Shown: in pieces, positions 33,046-58,940 of the stretch
Layout of the letters: each line of letters begins with the position of its first letter
How positions within the stretch are numbered: the first letter of the stretch is position 1
Notes under the pieces: model-generated
The model's database searches: none
What the model was told of the DNA's origin: nothing
What the model saw: only the letters and a program-made list of their open reading frames with translations
Translations under genes and position numbers: made by a program
Assembly (NCBI GenBank): GCA_963978895.1
Contig: OZ022247.1
Span: 5,981,437-6,045,436, forward strand
Source: Erpobdella octoculata
Lineage: Eukaryota > Annelida > Clitellata > Hirudinida > Erpobdellidae
Length of the DNA: 64,000 bases
Reading direction: 5' to 3'

Positions 33046-34502
33046 ACATAAACACAAACAAAAGAAATGTCTGTAGGGGTTCAAGAAACCATACAATTTA
33101 TTTTAAGTAAGACTGAATGTTCTTTATGGCTTCTAGGTTAAAACAAATAAAAATTAATTTAAAAAATTAAAAACATGCTTTTAAGACAGCTGAAAAGTTG
33201 TATAGCAGCATCGTATCCAGGTGAATAGTAAACAAAAGGTGTTTGTAATTGCTATGGCGATAAAAAAAAATGTTGTCATCATCATCATCATGAGCTTTTA
33301 ATCTATTTTTTTAAAATAATTTGTGTTTGTTAAATTTTGTTATAGTTATTTTTGTTTAATTTAATTTTTTAAAGTTGGTTAATTTTATAATGATCTTCTA
33401 AACTTCCGCGGACATCCAATGGACATCCGGACAAGTGAAAGTTAATAAATTAATAACAGCATGTACAAATCATCTGAATCTATAAACATTTTACAAAATT
33501 TAAAACTGTTTTAAGTGCAATAAGAGGTCAGATTTTTTTAGGGGAAAAACCACACACCTACGTGCCAGTCTGCATTATGACAGCTGTATAATTGTTCTAT
33601 TCGTTCAGTGTTTATTAAATTCAAATAAGCTATCAGGAAACGACGCCTCAATTAAAATAAATTAACTTGCTCGAATGTAATTAATTAATTCATCGCATCG
33701 CCCTGACCTCATTTGAAGCTTGAAAAAAAACTGAATCGCTGAGGTTCAGCAAGTTACAATTTTAGTTGTTGTCAATAACGTCTTTTTTTGTGAAAATTGT
33801 TTTGATGCAGCCGATTATTACACTGTCTGGTGGGCTTCCATGCTGGCTCCAGAGTTTATTTGAAAGATAATTTGACAGTCATTATACACTGAGTAGGCTG
33901 CCCAATTGGAAGCTAACCTACTTGCATCACAGTGAACAGTTCTCTATTTGCTATGTGTCATCACAGGCGTGTTTTTAAAATGCGTTGAAACTTAATTTAT
34001 CGAAAGCGGTTTTTATCTAGCTAACCAAATATTCGATATTTAATGAAAAAAGTTTAAAGTTTTACTTCTGAAATTAATTTTGACTGGAATTATGCTGCTG
34101 TGTTGGCCGGGTTACAAATTTAAACCAAAAAGTAAAAAATAATTTTTTATTTATTAAAATTTCTGTTAGTTTTGGTGTTTTTTAACATTTGCGCTGGAAG
34201 TGTATTTAATTCAAGCGACTGCTTTACCTATTCTTTACTGGAATTATAACACTAAAGCTATATAAATATTATGTCTGCAGACTTGAAGAGGTATAATAAT
34301 AATTAATAGGTAATTATATTCGAGGTATTTTTGAGAATAACAACTTTTCTCTTTCTAGGGCAGCAAATTATGCAGGTATAGAAATTATTACAAATAATTA
34401 CACGATTCAAAGAAAGTGATTAGATACATGTTCATCCATCTATTCTTATCCAATGCGATGACAATATGAAACATTATTAAAAAATATTTGATTATTTACT
34501 TT
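33046..34502. other. Intergenic, no gene seen
   Basis: AT-rich sequence with an ATC microsatellite at 33277-33292. No open frame of interest or recognisable repeat was found on either strand. Confidence 0.5.
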
Positions 34503-35290
34503 AATCAATCAATCAAATTAACTCGTATAGCACCTTTTCGTAAATTCAAAAACGCTCTTCAATGAATTTACTAATAAAATACTTTTAAACCATTACGAAA
34601 AGCAGGCCCGTATTGACTAAATGGCGATTGGCAGGTAGGGTATGCCAACATTTTTAAAAGAAGAAATGATTCACCCCTCATGCCCCCAGGTTATCAACAT
34701 ATTTTTGAGAGAAAAATACCCTCTCCCGCTGTTGGACGCCGGCAAGAGCTGCGCCGTCGGCAGGTGAACTAGACAACCTCTGTTTTTTTCGGGTTCAATT
34801 GTAGGCGGCTTAATTTCATCCACTGATAAATGTCGTCAACACAGATCGAGACCAGAGACGAAAACTCAGCAGCATGATCGAGATCGCAATGACCATAGAT
34901 TTCGGTGTCGTCTGCATAAAAATGCGCCTGCAAACCATGACCAGACCAGCTATGATGTAGTAGACTCAGAGGCATAGGGAGGGGGCAAGGAGACAGTTGT
35001 TCCCGGGGCGCAGGGCTGAGGGGCGCAATTTCAGTGAGCAAAAGTTTTTTTATTATTATTATTGCTTTACCTAGAAATTTCCGACTACTCCTCGGTCATC
35101 AGGTTTTTTGTGAAGAAAAATGAAAAGAGGTTATGTAAGGGCGTAGATTTTGTGTTTTGTCCCCGGGCGCAGAAGACCCTAGCTATGCCTCTGAGTAGAG
35201 TGAAAAGAGTCTTGGCCGAAGACGGATATCGGATCTTGGGTAAAACATTTTCATTATTTTGGTCATCCACAAAGCTAAATGTGACAGTTT
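34503..35290 (-). pseudogene. LINE remnant (RT fragment and 3' tail)
   Basis: On the minus strand an RT segment, SSAKTLFTLL then HHSWSGHGLQAHFYADDTEI, contains the YADD catalytic box and ends RLQLNPKKTEVV. A short 3' end with an (ATTG)n tail lies at about 34503-34610. Much between is deleted and the RT is split by the MITE at 34967-35193. The family differs from the intact LINE at 19.7-23.2 kb. Confidence 0.75.
34967..35193. mobile_element. hAT-type MITE inside the LINE remnant
   Basis: The terminal inverted repeats start CAGAGGCATAG at both ends. Near-matching 8-bp flanks are AGTAGACT (34959-34966) and AGTAGAGT (35194-35201). The subterminal motif CCCGGGGCGCAG occurs near both ends. At 227 bp it has no coding capacity. 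Removing it restores the LINE reading frame ...FTLLHHSW. Confidence 0.85.
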
Positions 35291-35533
35291 GCCTGTTGCG
35301 GATCGCACTGCTCTTAAGAAGAGCAGTAAATGACTAGATGCTTATCCTGCTTTGCAAAAGGTGCGAAAGGTTCAATGGTTCTGTGTCTCACCAGTACGGT
35401 ACCTACCACACGACAGTCTATGAATTTTATTTTCATTATTATTGAAAATTGGCTAGCCCATTTCTCAAATGACCCTATGAAAAAAACATTTTTAAATTAG
35501 AATTGTTTTCTGAATGCTGTGTAACTATTTTAT
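35291..35533. other. Spacer, nothing recognised
   Basis: Short AT-rich spacer between the LINE remnant and the minisatellite. Confidence 0.4.
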
Positions 35534-36930
35534 TTACATAGGTACTTATTTATTTACATAGGTACTTATTTATTTGCACAGATACTTATTTATTTGCACA
35601 GGTACTTATTTATTTACACAGGTACTTATTTATTTACATAGGTACTTATTTATTTACATAGGTACTTATTTATTTGCACAGGTACTTATTTATTTGCACA
35701 GGTACTTATTTATTTACATAGGTACTTATTTATTTGCACATGTACTTATTTATTTACATAGGTAGTTATCTATTTACATAGGTACTTATTTATTTACACT
35801 GGTACCTATTTATTTACATAGATACTTATTTATTTACATGGGTACTTATTTATTTACATAGGTACTTATTTATTTACATAGGTACTTATTTAATTTACAT
35901 AGGTACTTATTTATTTACCCAGGTACTTATTTATTTACACAGGTACTTATTTATTTACACGGGTACTTGTTTATTTACACAGGTACTTATTTATTTACAC
36001 TGGTACCTATTTATTTACATAGATACTTATTTATTTACACTGGTACCTATTTATTTACATAGATACTTATTTATTTACATGGGTACTTATTTATTTACAT
36101 AGGTACTTATTTATTTACATAGGTACTTATTTAATTTACACTGGTACCTATTTATTTACATAGATACTTATTTATTTACATGGGTACTTATTTATTTACA
36201 TGGGTACTTATTTATTTACATAGGTACTTATTTATTTGCACATGTACTTATTTATTTACATAGGTAGTTATCTATTTACATAGGTACTTATTTATTTACA
36301 CTGGTACCTATTTATTTACATAGATACTTATTTATTTACACTGGTACCTATTTATTTACATAGATACTTATTTATTTACATGGGTACTTATTTATTTACA
36401 TAGGTACTTATTTATTTACATAGGTACTTATTTAATTTACACTGGTACCTATTTATTTACATAGATACTTATTTATTTACATGGGTACTTATTTATTTAC
36501 ATGGGTACTTATTTATTTACATAGGTACTTATTTATTTGCACAGGTACTTATTTATTTGCACAGGTACTTATTTATTTACATAGGTACTTATTTATTTGC
36601 ACAGGTACTTATTTATTTGCACAGGTACTTATTTATTTACACTGGTACCTATTTATTTACATAGGTACTTATTTATTTACATAGGTACTTATTTATTTGC
36701 ACAGGTACTTATTTATTTGCACAGGTACTTATTTATTTACATAGGTACTTATTTATTTACACTGGTACCTATTTCTTTACATAGATACTTATTTATTTAC
36801 ATGGGTACTAATTTATTTGCACAGGTACTTATTTATTTACATAGGTACTTATTTATTTACCCAGGTACTTATTTATTTACACAGGTACTTATTTATTTAC
36901 ACGGGTACTTGTTTATTTACACAGGTACTT
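35534..36930. repeat. 20-bp minisatellite with higher-order structure
   Basis: About seventy tandem copies of GGTACTTATTTATTTACATA. Variants carry GCACAGG, ACACTGGTACC, ACATAGATAC or a one-base insertion TTTAATTTAC. Blocks of variant order recur (for example ACTGGTACC then ACATAGATAC then ACATGGGTAC at about 35800, 36000, 36140, 36300 and 36440), so the array grew by duplicating multi-unit blocks. Long open frames are a by-product, because 20 bp gives a 60-bp translational period with no stop. Confidence 0.97.
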
Positions 36931-37189
36931 CCTTCGGGAAGCTCGCGAGCTGATTCGACAATTTGTAGAATGTAGATTAAGATTGATTGAATCGCTTAAT
37001 TTGGTTTGTCACGTGAATCCCATTTTGAGGGTCATTTCGTTGAAACGAGCCCCTTAATATGGACAGAAAATATACACAGTACACTAAAAAATTCTAGGGT
37101 CCTCTCTTCAAAACTACTAATTTTCAGTATTTATTTTTACAGTCTGCTGAAACGCCGGACTGTTCGGTTTAAAACCGGACATCTAGAAA

Positions 37190-37302
<113 letters not shown>

Positions 37303-37678
37303 CTATAGTTTTAAAACAGAAATTGTGTATGACATTTACCCGCCTAAATATAATTGAATAGCATCTACCCGGAGATAACATAGGTAATTATATATACTGT
37401 CTTCAGCGTTCCCACCAATAGAATTGGGAGTAGACTTGTTTATAAGACAAAAGAACCATGTAGGTTAACTAGGCACCTTGCACTAGCCTTTAATTACTCT
37501 TGTAATTGTTTTTTTATAAATGCTTTATTTATTCAGTGCTTACAAACTTGAAATGGTTTACAATAGTCTTGCCACTATAGCTGTTGTAATTGCACTTCAC
37601 TTATTATTAACCTATCTTTCTGATAACAGAAAATGGCAGTTAAAAAATCATTTAGAGATTTTTTAAACTAAAACGAAT

Positions 37679-39794
37679 ATGTTATTTAAATGCAAACGTC
37701 AAGAAAACAATGGAAGGACACGTTCTCACTCAGGCTCGTCAGTAAAAACTTCATTCGGGTCTGACAGCAACATCCAACCGCACTTGTATGCTCTTTCCGT
37801 TCCATCTGCACTTTCTTCTACAGAGCAAACATCTGTCGAAAACGGGTCCAAACTTCAAAATGCGAAACCGAACAGCAAAACAGCGTTCGATTCGAAGGGA
37901 CATTTCCTGAAGCACGCGAAAAAAATTTCATCTTCCGGTCGGACATTTCAGAAAATTAAAAACTCAAAAGAAAACAGAAGTTGTAGTATTTCTTCAGAGG
38001 ATGAGTCACAGTGGGACGTGGGAAAACTCAGAAGTTCCAAGTGGTTTTCCAGTGACCAGCGCAGCTTCAAGGGTCGATCGGCTTCTACCTCAACCATGTT
38101 GACCTCTGCTCCCCTAGACCTACGAGTATTTGGATCAGTACCACCTACACCTTCTTCGGAATCATCGCGCTTCAAGTTCTTCCCAAGCAAACCTCCTGGC
38201 GACTTTCGAGATAAATCAGCTACGCTGCCAAACTCAGCCAACGGCTTGGCTTACATTTTGAAAAATATAACTCGAGAAGAACTGGCGATGGTATGCTTAA
38301 TATTTTCTATATTTATAACATGTGAATATTAATCTTTGTGATTAAATGACAGTTTTTTTTAGTAACTGGTATTTTTGTTGTTTTTTTCTATAGCGGGTTA
38401 AAGAAGAAGACTTTTTTCCAAAAGCATCAACTCTTAATACGATAAAACCCCCTGTGGACTGTCCGTGTACAAGTTGCCTAGAAAAGCGATGGACAGGGTC
38501 GTCGGGAAGCAACTATCAGTTTCCAGCCAGGAATCAACAGCGCTGGATTTCAACAGGTAACGTGAAAAAAAGCGGTCTGTACTACAATTCAAACGCTGTG
38601 GAAGAAGATTTAGAAGTTGAAAAGCTCGAAATGTTGAAAATGAATTATTTGAAGCATTATCAAATACAAGAGCCACCTGGTCCACTTGAACCGTCTCTCC
38701 TAGGATGTGTTTACGCTAACTTGAGTGCCATACAGAATGTAAATAGCAATATAATGAAATCGCTAGATGTAAATACATGCAAGAACACAAGTTACTTTTC
38801 TAGCGAAAATACTAATTATGAGGCAAATAAAGACTTTTTCAGTCTTCCAAAAAACTTCATGAATAGCTTATCGTTTCTAGAAGCGGACGATGACAGGAAA
38901 GTGCTCGACCAAAGCGGTTCGAAGAAGGAACAGTTGCCAGAGGTAACCGCCAGCATCAACTGTCCATGCTGCGGTAACGACTTTGACTACAAGATCTCTG
39001 GTGAGGTCGTGAAGGCAAGATTGGAGCAATCCGGTCTTGTTAGGAGTGAACCAACAACGCCAATAGCCCTGCTAAAAAACAGACTTCCGTTTGACGTAAG
39101 ACGAGCAAGAGATTTAAGAGAAAGTGAACAGAAATTTGCAGGTTCTCTCGACGCCTTGATGTCAGAAAACAGTATCGATTATTTAAAACCAAATCAAAAT
39201 GTACAAAAAGCTGACAGAAAATCGCCAGAGATTTCAGAAACCGATGCATCAGAGGCTCCAAAGAGCTGGTCACCAAGGGAACACTTGTCAGAACTACACC
39301 TGATGTATATGGTACCACCTCCCCAGTGCCACAGTTCACAGATAAACCTGGAAAACAGAACCTATGAAAACGAGGAATACTGGAGATCTAAGAGCCAAGG
39401 AAACAGTGGCTGTAATTATTCCAGTCAAGTTACAAGGAGCGACTCTTTTGGAACTTCTAGTACGACGAACAGAGACAGTGATGCTAGTAGATGCACCAGC
39501 ACAAGCAGTTATGAAGAACAAAGCATTCTACTAAAAGATGAATCAGAACCTGAAATAAATATACGGGAAGCAGCAGAAAGCACCTCAAATAGCTGTCGAA
39601 CACAGCCAAACATCTACCTTCGACCGAGGCAACAAGACCCTAACTTTCCTTACGTCTGGCTTCTTCCAACCAGCTTCGAATGCAACGACGATTTGAAATG
39701 GCTCGCTACCTCAAAGTTCGGCAATGCCAATATTAAAAAGGTTCCTCTGGGCCGTCTACCGACGGTCAACGAAAACGTCACCTTTTCAGCATGA
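37679..39794 (+). CDS. Unrecognised 670-residue Ser-rich protein, 2 exons
   Basis: Exons 37679-38290 and 38394-39794 join in phase 0 (...ITREELAM / RVKEEDFFPK...) with good GT-AG sites. An in-frame TAA precedes the ATG by five codons, supporting the start if no upstream coding exon exists. The product is soluble-looking, Ser-rich, largely polar and probably disordered, with no signal peptide or membrane segment. Notable parts are a likely ordered stretch across the splice (LAYILKNITREELAMRVKEE), two Cys clusters, CPCTSC (227-232) and CPCC (394-397), that could bind metal, and a hydrophobic C-terminal region (NFPYVWLLPTSFECNDDLKW). Composition and codon use look like a real gene. I do not recognise the family and assign no function. 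It may be an adaptor or scaffold, but that is a guess from composition. Confidence 0.8.
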
Positions 39795-41109
39795 CTCGCA
39801 CAACGATACGTAGAAAACAAAAAACTTTAATAATTTCATGATTTTAGATGAATATATTTATGAGATAAACTGACATAATGTGAGCCTTGTGCAGATGATG
39901 AGGAATTTGAGTAACAACGAAAACATCAACGAGCTACAAAAAATACAACTTGTAAATAAGTTAAGTTTTCCATGAAACAAAATAACACAACAATAATATT
40001 AATAATTATGAAAATATATTTGATATTAAGATTCTCCAGTGAATAACAATTATTTTGTTCTTTATTATTACAATCATTTTGTTGTTTTTATCATCATAGC
40101 AAATTAAAATCATTTGGACCGAACAAAAGCAATTGACAAAACAGGTTTTAAACTGATGACAAAAGTTTTTACGTGAACTGTGAGACACGAGAAGTCATGT
40201 AGAAAAATAATTTCAATTTAATCCCAGCGAATGAATTGAAGCGGCATTCATGTTTTAAATTATCATCTGCAGTAAAACGCTACAAGATTTCTTATAATAG
40301 TAAATGCACGTTTTTTGAGTAATTCCCTAGAATTCTGAGCAGGAAAGAAAATAAAAAACTGTTTAAGAAAAAAACTAATTTCAAAATACAAATAAACCTT
40401 ATTAATTTTTAAAAGAGCACATTTCTTTAAAGCTCCCTACACCATGCAGTTACAATATAATCGTCCTTATTGATTAAAAAGATTTACAAATCAATCTGCA
40501 TGTGAATAATTTATATAAGATCAAGTTCAATCGTGGAAGACAAAAATGTACGCACACTGGCACAGATGGATTTGTAATTCTCCATCTTGACGGTTTCGGT
40601 TTTGTACAAATTGAAAATAAATTAAAAACAGGCACATCTCATAATTATCCGCTCTAAAATATACAACTCTTGATCTGTTTAAATAATTAAATAAAAAAAT
40701 TGCTCCAAAAAATAACTCGAACATGCAAAACGATTCAGCTCGTGCGTGATCTGGCATGCACGTGAAGAAATTAATTTTAATCGATAAAATAAAACTAAGA
40801 CACAGAAAGAATGTAACGATGTTAGCATAAGAAAAAATGAAAGATTTACAAAAAAAATTAATTTAAGCCTAATGTCATGCCACGTGTACGAAGATTTAGT
40901 TAATGTTAAGTACTGGTTAATGAGCTAATTGAATGACAACCCTCTTGTAGAGCTGGCACCACGTAAATGGTTTGTCAACAATAAGATTTTCTAATTCTAG
41001 CATGGAAACATTGAAGCTGTGACTGTTTTATATGAACCAGACCAGGTAATGATGACGAAGATGATGATTATGATGTACAAGAGTTTTATTTACGAATCAT
41101 TTGCAATTT
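39795..41109. other. Convergent intergenic region between the unrecognised gene and ORP2
   Basis: AT-rich DNA that should contain the two 3' UTRs. No gene or transposon was recognised. The convergent layout means both genes terminate here. Confidence 0.5.
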
Positions 41110-53845
<12,736 letters not shown>

Positions 53846-54808
53846 ATTGATTATTAATTAAATGAAATTCCACACACTAATATTAATTCCTTCAAAAAAA
53901 GAAAAGTTGAAGTCCTTTGTATCAACTACACCTTCCTATGTTCCAAAATCTATCTATAGTAATTTATACAACCAAGAATGTAGAAATGTAGACACATTTT
54001 AAAAATCCAAGTAATTATAATTCAATATTTAACTTAAAAGTCTATATATTTGCCTTAGAATATGAGTAAAATAATACAGATTTTCTTCTCGATTTGTCAC
54101 TTTCATTGACTGACTGATGATATGATATCTATTATTTTACTCACATGAAGACATGAACTCATATCATAATTATCATATGCTATTTTAAAAACAAAACATA
54201 ATTTCACATGACAAGTTTATAAGTAAACGCATATAAATCAAAAGATCAAATATATCTGTAAGCAGCTGCACGATATAAAAGCTTAAAAAACTTCTAACCA
54301 GAAAACTCGTCAAACTTATGGACCAATACAATACGATGTCACGCTCACTCACTCACAAAGCGCATTGTTACAGCTAGAGACGTACTTGCCATGGTGGTTT
54401 GTTGTTGACGTTCATATATATCTATGGTAGCAATACTAGCAATTTAATCAAAATAATTATTTTTTTAATGTTTAGTCAACAGATACTGTTGTAGATATAA
54501 AATATTAAAATTAATTATTAATTGATTTAAATTATTTAAACTAATTATTAATTGATTTGAATTATTTAAACATTTTATACATTTTAAAACAACACAACAA
54601 CTTATATTAACATCAAATTAAAAACAAACTTAAATGTTTATGGTTTATTTGTCTGTGTTTTTGTTATTAGTAAACATTGAATCCGCAACGTAGAATTTCT
54701 ATTATTTATTAATGTACTATATTTAATTATTATATTATTATATGATAAAAATTTTGATTTTTTATTAATATTATCTAATTATTAAAGTTGTTTCAGTTTC
54801 ATTTTAAA
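53846..54808. promoter_or_regulatory. Shared 5' region of ORP2 (-) and CCDC97 (+)
   Basis: The two start codons are about 960 bp apart on opposite strands, with no repeat family between them. A GC-richer patch at 54340-54410 (CACGCTCACTCACTCACAAAG ... TGCCATGGTGG) is the likeliest transcription-start zone in an AT-rich spacer. No TATA box was assigned. A bidirectional promoter is an inference from layout. Confidence 0.5.
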
Positions 54809-57800
54809 ATGTTTTCCGCTGCCATTAGCGAAAATCTTGAAGACTTGCATCTTACAAATAATAATGCAAATAAAAATATCGATTTACAAATTTGTCAAGC
54901 TACGTTCCGGACAATTGTGGCTTCGCCAAATGCGTTTTTTAAAAATCAACAACGCGGAGAACCAGATCTAACTGATGAAGAAAAATTTGACATTGTTAAA
55001 GATTTGTTCAGAAATGACCCAGAAAAGTTCTTAGGTTTTTACTTTTTATTGATAGTGCATTTTTTTTCAATAACAAACTTTTTTAAAACGACAATTTTCC
55101 TAACTATATATATTGTTGTTTAACTTTGGCAGATATACTTTCAAAGTAAAGTAGCAATAATCAGCTTTTTGCATTAAAAAAATTTCTACAAAATATTATA
55201 TTTTTATTACTTTGATACTGTTTTTATTTATGAAATATTTTGCATGAGTTATTGAGAAAATAAGGATAATAGTTCATTCTCTCTCCTGCCTTTAAACTTT
55301 GAATGAAAGATTATCATAAGACGTTTGAATTATTGTGAAAACTACCGATGTGGTAGTATATTTTGAAATAATTGATTTGTGTATGCTCTTGTAACTTCTG
55401 GAGGGTGGTTAGGGAAAGGTTTTTGTAACGACTGCTGTTTGTATTTAAAAAAATTCACTCTAGAAGTAGAAATGTTATAAAGCTGGGCTAGTTAGTATAG
55501 GAAGGAATTTGGAGGCAAAAGTTGTTTTCTTCAATTGTTTTTGCTTTACACTCCCAATGAGTGCAACTATTTTCAACATTGTTCTGTCCATTCCAATTTG
55601 TGCTATTACTGTAAATAGCATGGATCTTATAACAAAATGCACATAACTATCATTAACACTACAACGACATTACTTAAAACTTATTAATATAATACATTGT
55701 TTATTTTAACTAAAATTTGATAAAATTAAGATAAGAAACACTCAAAAATAATGCTGACAAAAAGTGTATTGACACATGCATGCATGTTTACCCTTACTAA
55801 TTTTCTGCCTGTGTGAGACTGACGTTAGAGTAGACCATCTAATCTAAGACTTCTCATAGTAACACTTACTGCATACAAACTTCTGTTATTCTTCTTTTGA
55901 ATGCTACATAAGTTAATTAATACTGATGCTGTTTATTTAATTCTTGATGCAGAGAGATATTGGAAGCTTTTATCAAAAGATGATGCTCCCTGTCTGGCTC
56001 ACATTCCATCCAGTGATCTCCTGGATGGCTATAAGGAACAGATTTTCAAGGGGTTTCAGGATAAACCACTGAATCCACATGCAGTAAAAAACAGGAGATT
56101 TAGGAAGATGATGGAGTTGATAAAAGAAGGAGAATATTTCAGCGATGAAGAAATGAAAAAACGGGATCCGCTGACGTACGAGCAGATGGTTGGAAAGTTC
56201 CTCAACTCGAAAGATACGAATCCTGTTTCGAACCAGGATGGTCACATGTTGTCCACGTTTTTTATAAATCACCTCCAAGTAATGCAAAATAATGAGTTGT
56301 ATTTGAAGCAAGTTGAAGAAGAGGTGAGAGTTTTTTATTACTTGATGATGATAGTAGTTGTGGTGATGCATGAGCCATTTTTAAATGATTGTCATGAACT
56401 TTTAGGCTATGGAACAACAGTTTTTGATAAATATTGACCGAACAAATTCTATAAAACACCTATTTAATATGTTTTAATGATTTGGCCATTTTAATTTTTT
56501 TCTGGAATCCTGGATCATTACAAATTAGCATTCAGGGACCTTAAAATCTACCTAAGGCTTAATGCCCAACCTTACAAAATTTTCAACTTTTATTATAGTT
56601 TTTTATTTTCATAAACTTTAAGAAATGTTATTTGGAGCACGAGCGCGTCAATAAAAGCATGAAAGAATGTGTGGTTGAAGATAGTGAGGAAGAAGAGGAT
56701 GATGAGAGAGAAGAAGATGTGGAAAAATATGAAATTGGAATAGGTAAAATCATTTTTAGTTACTGAATTTTTCTGTTTAAATGTTTTTCAAGTTATTTTG
56801 TATTTATGTCTATCTTGTTGTTGTTATTTCCTATTACTAATTAGCTGGCAATATAGAGGTATTTATTGCTGGATTAAATAATTGCCAGAATATTTTTTGT
56901 TGATTTTTACTGTCTTTTAAAAAATTTTTTTATTAGAAAATGATGTTCAAGTTTTTTTTTATGAGTCTGTGTATATTTAATTGATATCATAAGTTTTTAA
57001 GTTGCTGGTATTATGGGAATTTAAGAATTTATACATGTTTATTAAGAGAATCTATACAGGTTTATTATGGGAATTTCTACATTAATTATACATGTTAATT
57101 AAAAGTTTTTTATTATCTTCTTTTATAAAGATGAAGTTTCTGCCACGGAGAAAAGTTATTTGAAAAAAGAGTTTATAGACATTATGAAAGATAGATTTCT
57201 CAGAGGAGAAGATGCTGATTTTAACTATGAGTAAGCTTTTTTATTTCACTTTTAATTGTAGTCATTTTAAGAAAAATTTTATACTTTGCTTTTATATAAA
57301 GTTTTTTTTTTTTAATAAAAGTGCAAGTTTTAGTTTGATCACAGTGGCATTACCGATCATGAGATAATTTCAAAACTACTGCAATATTGGCAGCTGTATC
57401 CATTGTTTATTTATTGTTCAAAAGTAAAAACATATTCATTAATTAATAATTACAAAACAACGTTGTGTATACTTATTGGATAATTTTTCACGATGGAATT
57501 GAACATGGTACCCTGGTTTCAGAGACCCTAACGTAGAAGACCAAGACTCTGACACTATATTATTGTATTTCTATTAAATTAAAATTATATATCTCTAAAT
57601 AATTTATTTGTAATATCATCTGATTTTTTTATTACAGAAATGTCGATAACAACGAAGAACTTGATTCAATTGACATAATCAACCACGATGCTGAAGACAA
57701 ATATTTTGATGATGATGATGGTTATGATAATGATGAAATGGTCTACGGGAATGGTCATTCTGCTGAGAGTGATGATAATGATGAAAACATGGAATTTTGA
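54809..57800 (+). CDS. CCDC97: CCDC97 homologue, 5 exons
   Basis: Exons 54809-55034, 55953-56323, 56623-56743, 57131-57230 and 57638-57800 keep frame over GT-AG junctions and give 326 residues (human about 343). Family marks are LERYWKLLSKDDAPCL, VKNRRFRKMMELIKEGEYFS, DEEMKKRDPLTYEQMVGKFL, then an acidic Glu/Asp run, FIDIMKDRFLRGEDADFNY and an acidic Asp-rich C-terminus. The conserved domain covers most of the protein. CCDC97 is a nuclear protein reported with the SF3B splicing factor; that role comes from vertebrate work, not from this sequence. The start is the first in-frame ATG, MFSAAISENLEDL. No transposon is seen in its introns, in contrast to the neighbouring ORP2. Confidence 0.93.
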
Positions 57801-58014
57801 TGTTATATTTTTACTGACAATTGCAAAGTTTTATTTTTTTTAATTATTTTAAAAATTAAAGTTTCTGACATTACATTGGCTTATATTAAAACATTAATTT
57901 ATGTTACTTGTCATATAATTCACAGTCAAATTAGTCTTTAACTAAATCAGGGAGATTGTAGACAAGTTTGTTATAGACAACTTTGTTATCCATCTTCTTT
58001 TTCTATTTCTCCTT

Positions 58015-58940
58015 CTCCTTTGATTTGTAGTTTAGGTTTTCTCTTTGACTCCAATTTGTCTTTAACCCTTCAAATATCTGTTAGTAAATCATGCTATTTC
58101 CATATTTGCCGAATTAAGCAACTTCTTCCACTTCTGGACGATCCTTCACTACAACTTCTAGTCTCTTCTCTCATTCTGTCTCGAATTGATTACTGCAAAT
58201 CTCTCTATTATGATCTCCTTGACACTACCCTTCATCCTCTCTCTTAAGCCTTTAATTCAGCTGCACGCTTAGTTTTTCGCACCTCTTAATTTTCTCACAT
58301 CTCTCCATCTCTTGTCCTTCTCCATTGGCTTCCTCTTAAATATAGGGTGACTTTTAAAATGTGCTTACTAATGTTGAAAATTAAACATTGTCTTTCTCCA
58401 CTCTACCTAGCTTACTTATTACAAATCCCTCCTAAGTCTGGTCTTCGATCTTCTTCTCTTAGTCACTTTTGTATCTTTACTGTTAAGCATTCTTTTGCTA
58501 AACGCTTTTTTACAAACTTTTATTTAGGTTACAATCTCTGTTTGTGTGTGTGTGGGGCTTTCTCTGTACGCAAATCTTGCAAGTAAAATTTAACAAGCTT
58601 TTTGACTAGCTAGGAAGTTGAAACTTTCAGCATAGCTCTATATTGGATGACAATACATGATTCAATTAAAATAAAAAACAACTTAATTTGAACATCTTTC
58701 GTATTTCTAAATCGAGTGTATTTGAAATCAAAGTTTGTGTTGAAAAACTCGTTTTTCCTTTACTTGTTTCCTACTCTGGTCCCTTTTTCTGGAGCTCTCT
58801 TCCTGCATCTCTTACTAACTCTACTTCTCTCACAGTTTTCCGTCGTGGACTTAAAACACGTCTGTTTAATAAGTTCATGCCCGAGCGTTATTGAACGCCA
58901 CGGAAATAGCGCTATACAAATACAATTGATTAATTGATTG
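58015..58940 (+). pseudogene. LINE C-terminal remnant interrupted by repeat R1
   Basis: Translation gives LGFLFDSNLSLTLQISVSKS, then SSLILSRIDYCKSLYYDLLD, then LHWLPLKYRVTFKMCLLMLK with stops between. The frame breaks at R1 and resumes as SYSGPFFWSSLPASLTNS and FRRGLKTRLFNKF. This is the region after the RT in CR1/L2-type LINEs. The 3' end has GCGCTATACAAATACAATTG and an (ATTG)n tail at 58908-58940. Confidence 0.8.
58510..58770 (+). repeat. Dispersed repeat R1, copy E, inserted in a LINE remnant
   Basis: The LINE frame stops at ...KHSFAKRFF and restarts at SYSGPFFW on the other side, so this copy defines the mobile unit: from about ACAAACTTTTATTTAGG to CTTTACTTGT. It proves that R1 inserts as a discrete ~255-bp element. 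Confidence 0.85.

Noticed and set aside
35534..36930. CRISPR-like array
   Set aside because: Units are contiguous 20-bp repeats without spacers, in an animal genome.
35574..36953. Repetitive YLFICTGT-type open frames
   Set aside because: By-product of the 20-bp minisatellite; no splice sites, start context or family resemblance.
54788..54808. Upstream start for CCDC97
   Set aside because: It would begin at TTG. The first ATG in frame is 54809 and the family N-terminus is variable.
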